From: an uncultured Anaerolineaceae bacterium
GTDB lineage: Bacteria > Chloroflexota > Anaerolineae > Promineifilales > Promineifilaceae
Assembly (NCBI GenBank): GCA_937967805.1
Contig: CALBTC010000208.1
Location: 1-15,210, forward strand
Length of the DNA: 15,210 nt
Reading direction: 5' to 3'
The position numbers and the translations under genes are program-made. Under the pieces are notes generated by a model. That model worked only from the letters and a program-made list of their open reading frames with translations. It did no database searches and had not been told where the DNA came from. Numbering within the stretch: position 1 is the first letter of the stretch; each line of letters begins with the position of its first letter. Shown piece after piece: positions 14,436 to 15,210 of this stretch.

Positions 14436-15185
14436 ATGACCGTTCTTGAGGCAATTGATATAACGAAACAATACAATATGGGTGAGGTCACCGTCTCCGC
14501 TTTGCAGGCGGTTTCGTTTTCTGTAACGAAGGGTGAATTTGTGGCCGTGATGGGGCCGTCTGGTTCAGGCAAAAGTACGCTTTTGCATTTGCTGGGCGGG
14601 CTGGATGAACCTTCTTCCGGTGAGATTGCCCTGGCCGGGCATCCCATTACCCATCTTTCTGATGATGAGGTGACGGTGGTACGCCGGCGCAAGGTTGGCT
14701 TTATCTTTCAGTTTTACAACCTGGTACCCACACTAACGGCTGCGGAAAACGTAGGCCTGCCTTTGCTCATAGATGGCCAGCGGATTGAGAACCACAAAGA
14801 GAAGATTGACAATCTGCTGGAAATGGTGGGGTTGTCCGAGCGCAGTGATCACAAGCCGGACCAGCTAAGCGGAGGGCAGCAGCAGCGGGTGGCCATTGCC
14901 CGTGCCTTTGTCAATGACCCGGAGATTGTGCTGGCGGATGAACCGACGGGAAACCTGGATTCGCAGTCGGGGACGGCGATTTTGGAACTACTGCGCCGTT
15001 CAGCCGAGGCGCTGTCGCAAACGATTGTGATGGTGACGCACGATCCCAGAGCAGCCAGCTATGCCGACCGGGTGGTTTTTTTGAAGGACGGCCGTATCCA
15101 ACAAAATCTGGCCATCGACGCCAAATCGGGGGCAAGCGAAGATATTCGCAACATTATGCGGGTGATGCGGGAGCTGGAGCTGTAG
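14436..15185 (+). CDS. ABC transporter ATP-binding protein, MacB/LolD family
   Basis: ATPase subunit of an ABC system of the type that works with FtsX-like permeases (lipoprotein release, peptide or antibiotic export, cell-envelope signalling) rather than transport through a classic channel. All motifs are present in 249 residues: Walker A GPSGSGKST (40-48), Q-loop FQFYNLVPTLTAAENV (Gln92), signature LSGGQ (144-148), Walker B IVLADEP (164-170), D-loop region GNLD and H-loop His202. The FYNLVPTLTAxENV wording and TGNLDSxSG are typical of the MacB/LolD group. The ATG is preceded by TAGAGGGT. A few bases after the stop another ATG opens a frame running off the window, the expected place for the permease. 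Substrate unknown. Confidence 0.95.
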   Translation: MTVLEAIDITKQYNMGEVTVSALQAVSFSVTKGEFVAVMGPSGSGKSTLLHLLGGLDEPSSGEIALAGHPITHLSDDEVTVVRRRKVGFIFQFYNLVPTLTAAENVGLPLLIDGQRIENHKEKIDNLLEMVGLSERSDHKPDQLSGGQQQRVAIARAFVNDPEIVLADEPTGNLDSQSGTAILELLRRSAEALSQTIVMVTHDPRAASYADRVVFLKDGRIQQNLAIDAKSGASEDIRNIMRVMRELEL

Positions 15186-15195
15186 ACAAAACCTT

Positions 15196-15210
15196 ATGTT
15201 TCAAATTGGA
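15196..15210 (+). CDS. Start of the next gene, probably an FtsX-like permease (partial)
   Basis: ATG at 15196, ten bases after the ATPase stop, opens a frame of five codons (MFQIG) up to the window edge. The short spacing and the usual pairing of MacB/LolD ATPases with a downstream permease make a permease likely, but five codons cannot show it. Confidence 0.35.

Larger units (their letters stand above)
69..15095. repeat. Dispersed palindrome ACGGCCGT, 20 copies
   Basis: Exact copies start at 69, 1080, 1521, 1739, 2458, 2697, 3001, 3588, 4301, 6123, 7174, 7282, 7949, 9751, 11244, 11323, 12016, 12733, 12826 and 15088. With equal base use about 0.23 would be expected in 15.2 kb. All 20 lie in coding sequence and in all three frames (Thr-Ala-Val, x-Gly-Arg, Arg-Pro). 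dnaJ and infA have none and dnaK only one. This resembles the HIP1 palindrome of cyanobacteria in behaviour, though not in sequence. Confidence 0.9.

Noticed and set aside
14264..14692. Minus-strand frame of 142 codons opposite the ABC ATPase
   Set aside because: Shadow of the ATPase gene; composition is that of an antisense frame and it also crosses the consensus promoter.
1..15210. CRISPR arrays, insertion sequences, prophage, defence or toxin-antitoxin genes
   Set aside because: No regularly spaced direct repeats, transposase or integrase domains, or small paired toxin-like genes were found; the genes are core or common transport functions.

Overview
The window reads like chromosomal DNA of a free-living bacterium with slightly more than 50% GC. 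The best guess is a member of the Chloroflexota (Anaerolineae-like). This rests on HrcA/CIRCE heat-shock control, the gene order hrcA-grpE-dnaK-dnaJ-prmA, a four-domain ribosomal protein S1 with a very acidic tail, and an extreme excess of the palindrome ACGGCCGT. The phylum is inferred, not proven. Almost all genes belong to well-known families, and no phage, transposase, CRISPR, rRNA or tRNA is visible.

Layout. (1) 63-1568, + strand: the inner-membrane permease of a sugar ABC importer and a YesL/DUF624-like membrane protein, as the end of a transport operon that begins left of the window. (2) 1577-4422, - strand: an S41 carboxyl-terminal protease, then, after a strong hairpin, a single gene encoding two fused short-chain dehydrogenases. 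(3) 4678-6162, + strand: a polyprenyl-phosphate sugar phosphotransferase starting surface-polysaccharide synthesis, with no Shine-Dalgarno sequence and a possible leaderless start. (4) 6196-12145, + strand: a complete chaperone operon with an extended -10 promoter, a perfect CIRCE operator, hrcA, grpE, dnaK, dnaJ, prmA and a terminator. Its mRNA carries two further strong stem-loops, one in the hrcA leader and one between dnaK and dnaJ. (5) 12274-14326, - strand: infA downstream of the ribosomal protein S1 gene, preceded by a 300-base non-coding stretch with a perfect consensus promoter, a structured RNA and a terminator. (6) 14436 to the end, + strand: a MacB/LolD-type ABC ATPase and the first codons of what is probably its permease.

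How the parts fit. HrcA should bind CIRCE and repress its own operon; GrpE, DnaK and DnaJ form one folding machine; PrmA methylates ribosomal protein L11. S1 and IF-1 both act in translation initiation and lie in tandem.

The less ordinary material is mostly non-coding: 20 copies of ACGGCCGT, all inside genes and in three reading frames; a candidate attenuator or small RNA upstream of S1; a pair of related intergenic palindromic elements about 50 bases long; and several perfect stem-loops at regulatory positions. I do not see a clearly new multi-gene system here. The S1 leader and the ACGGCCGT signal are the best candidates for something undescribed.
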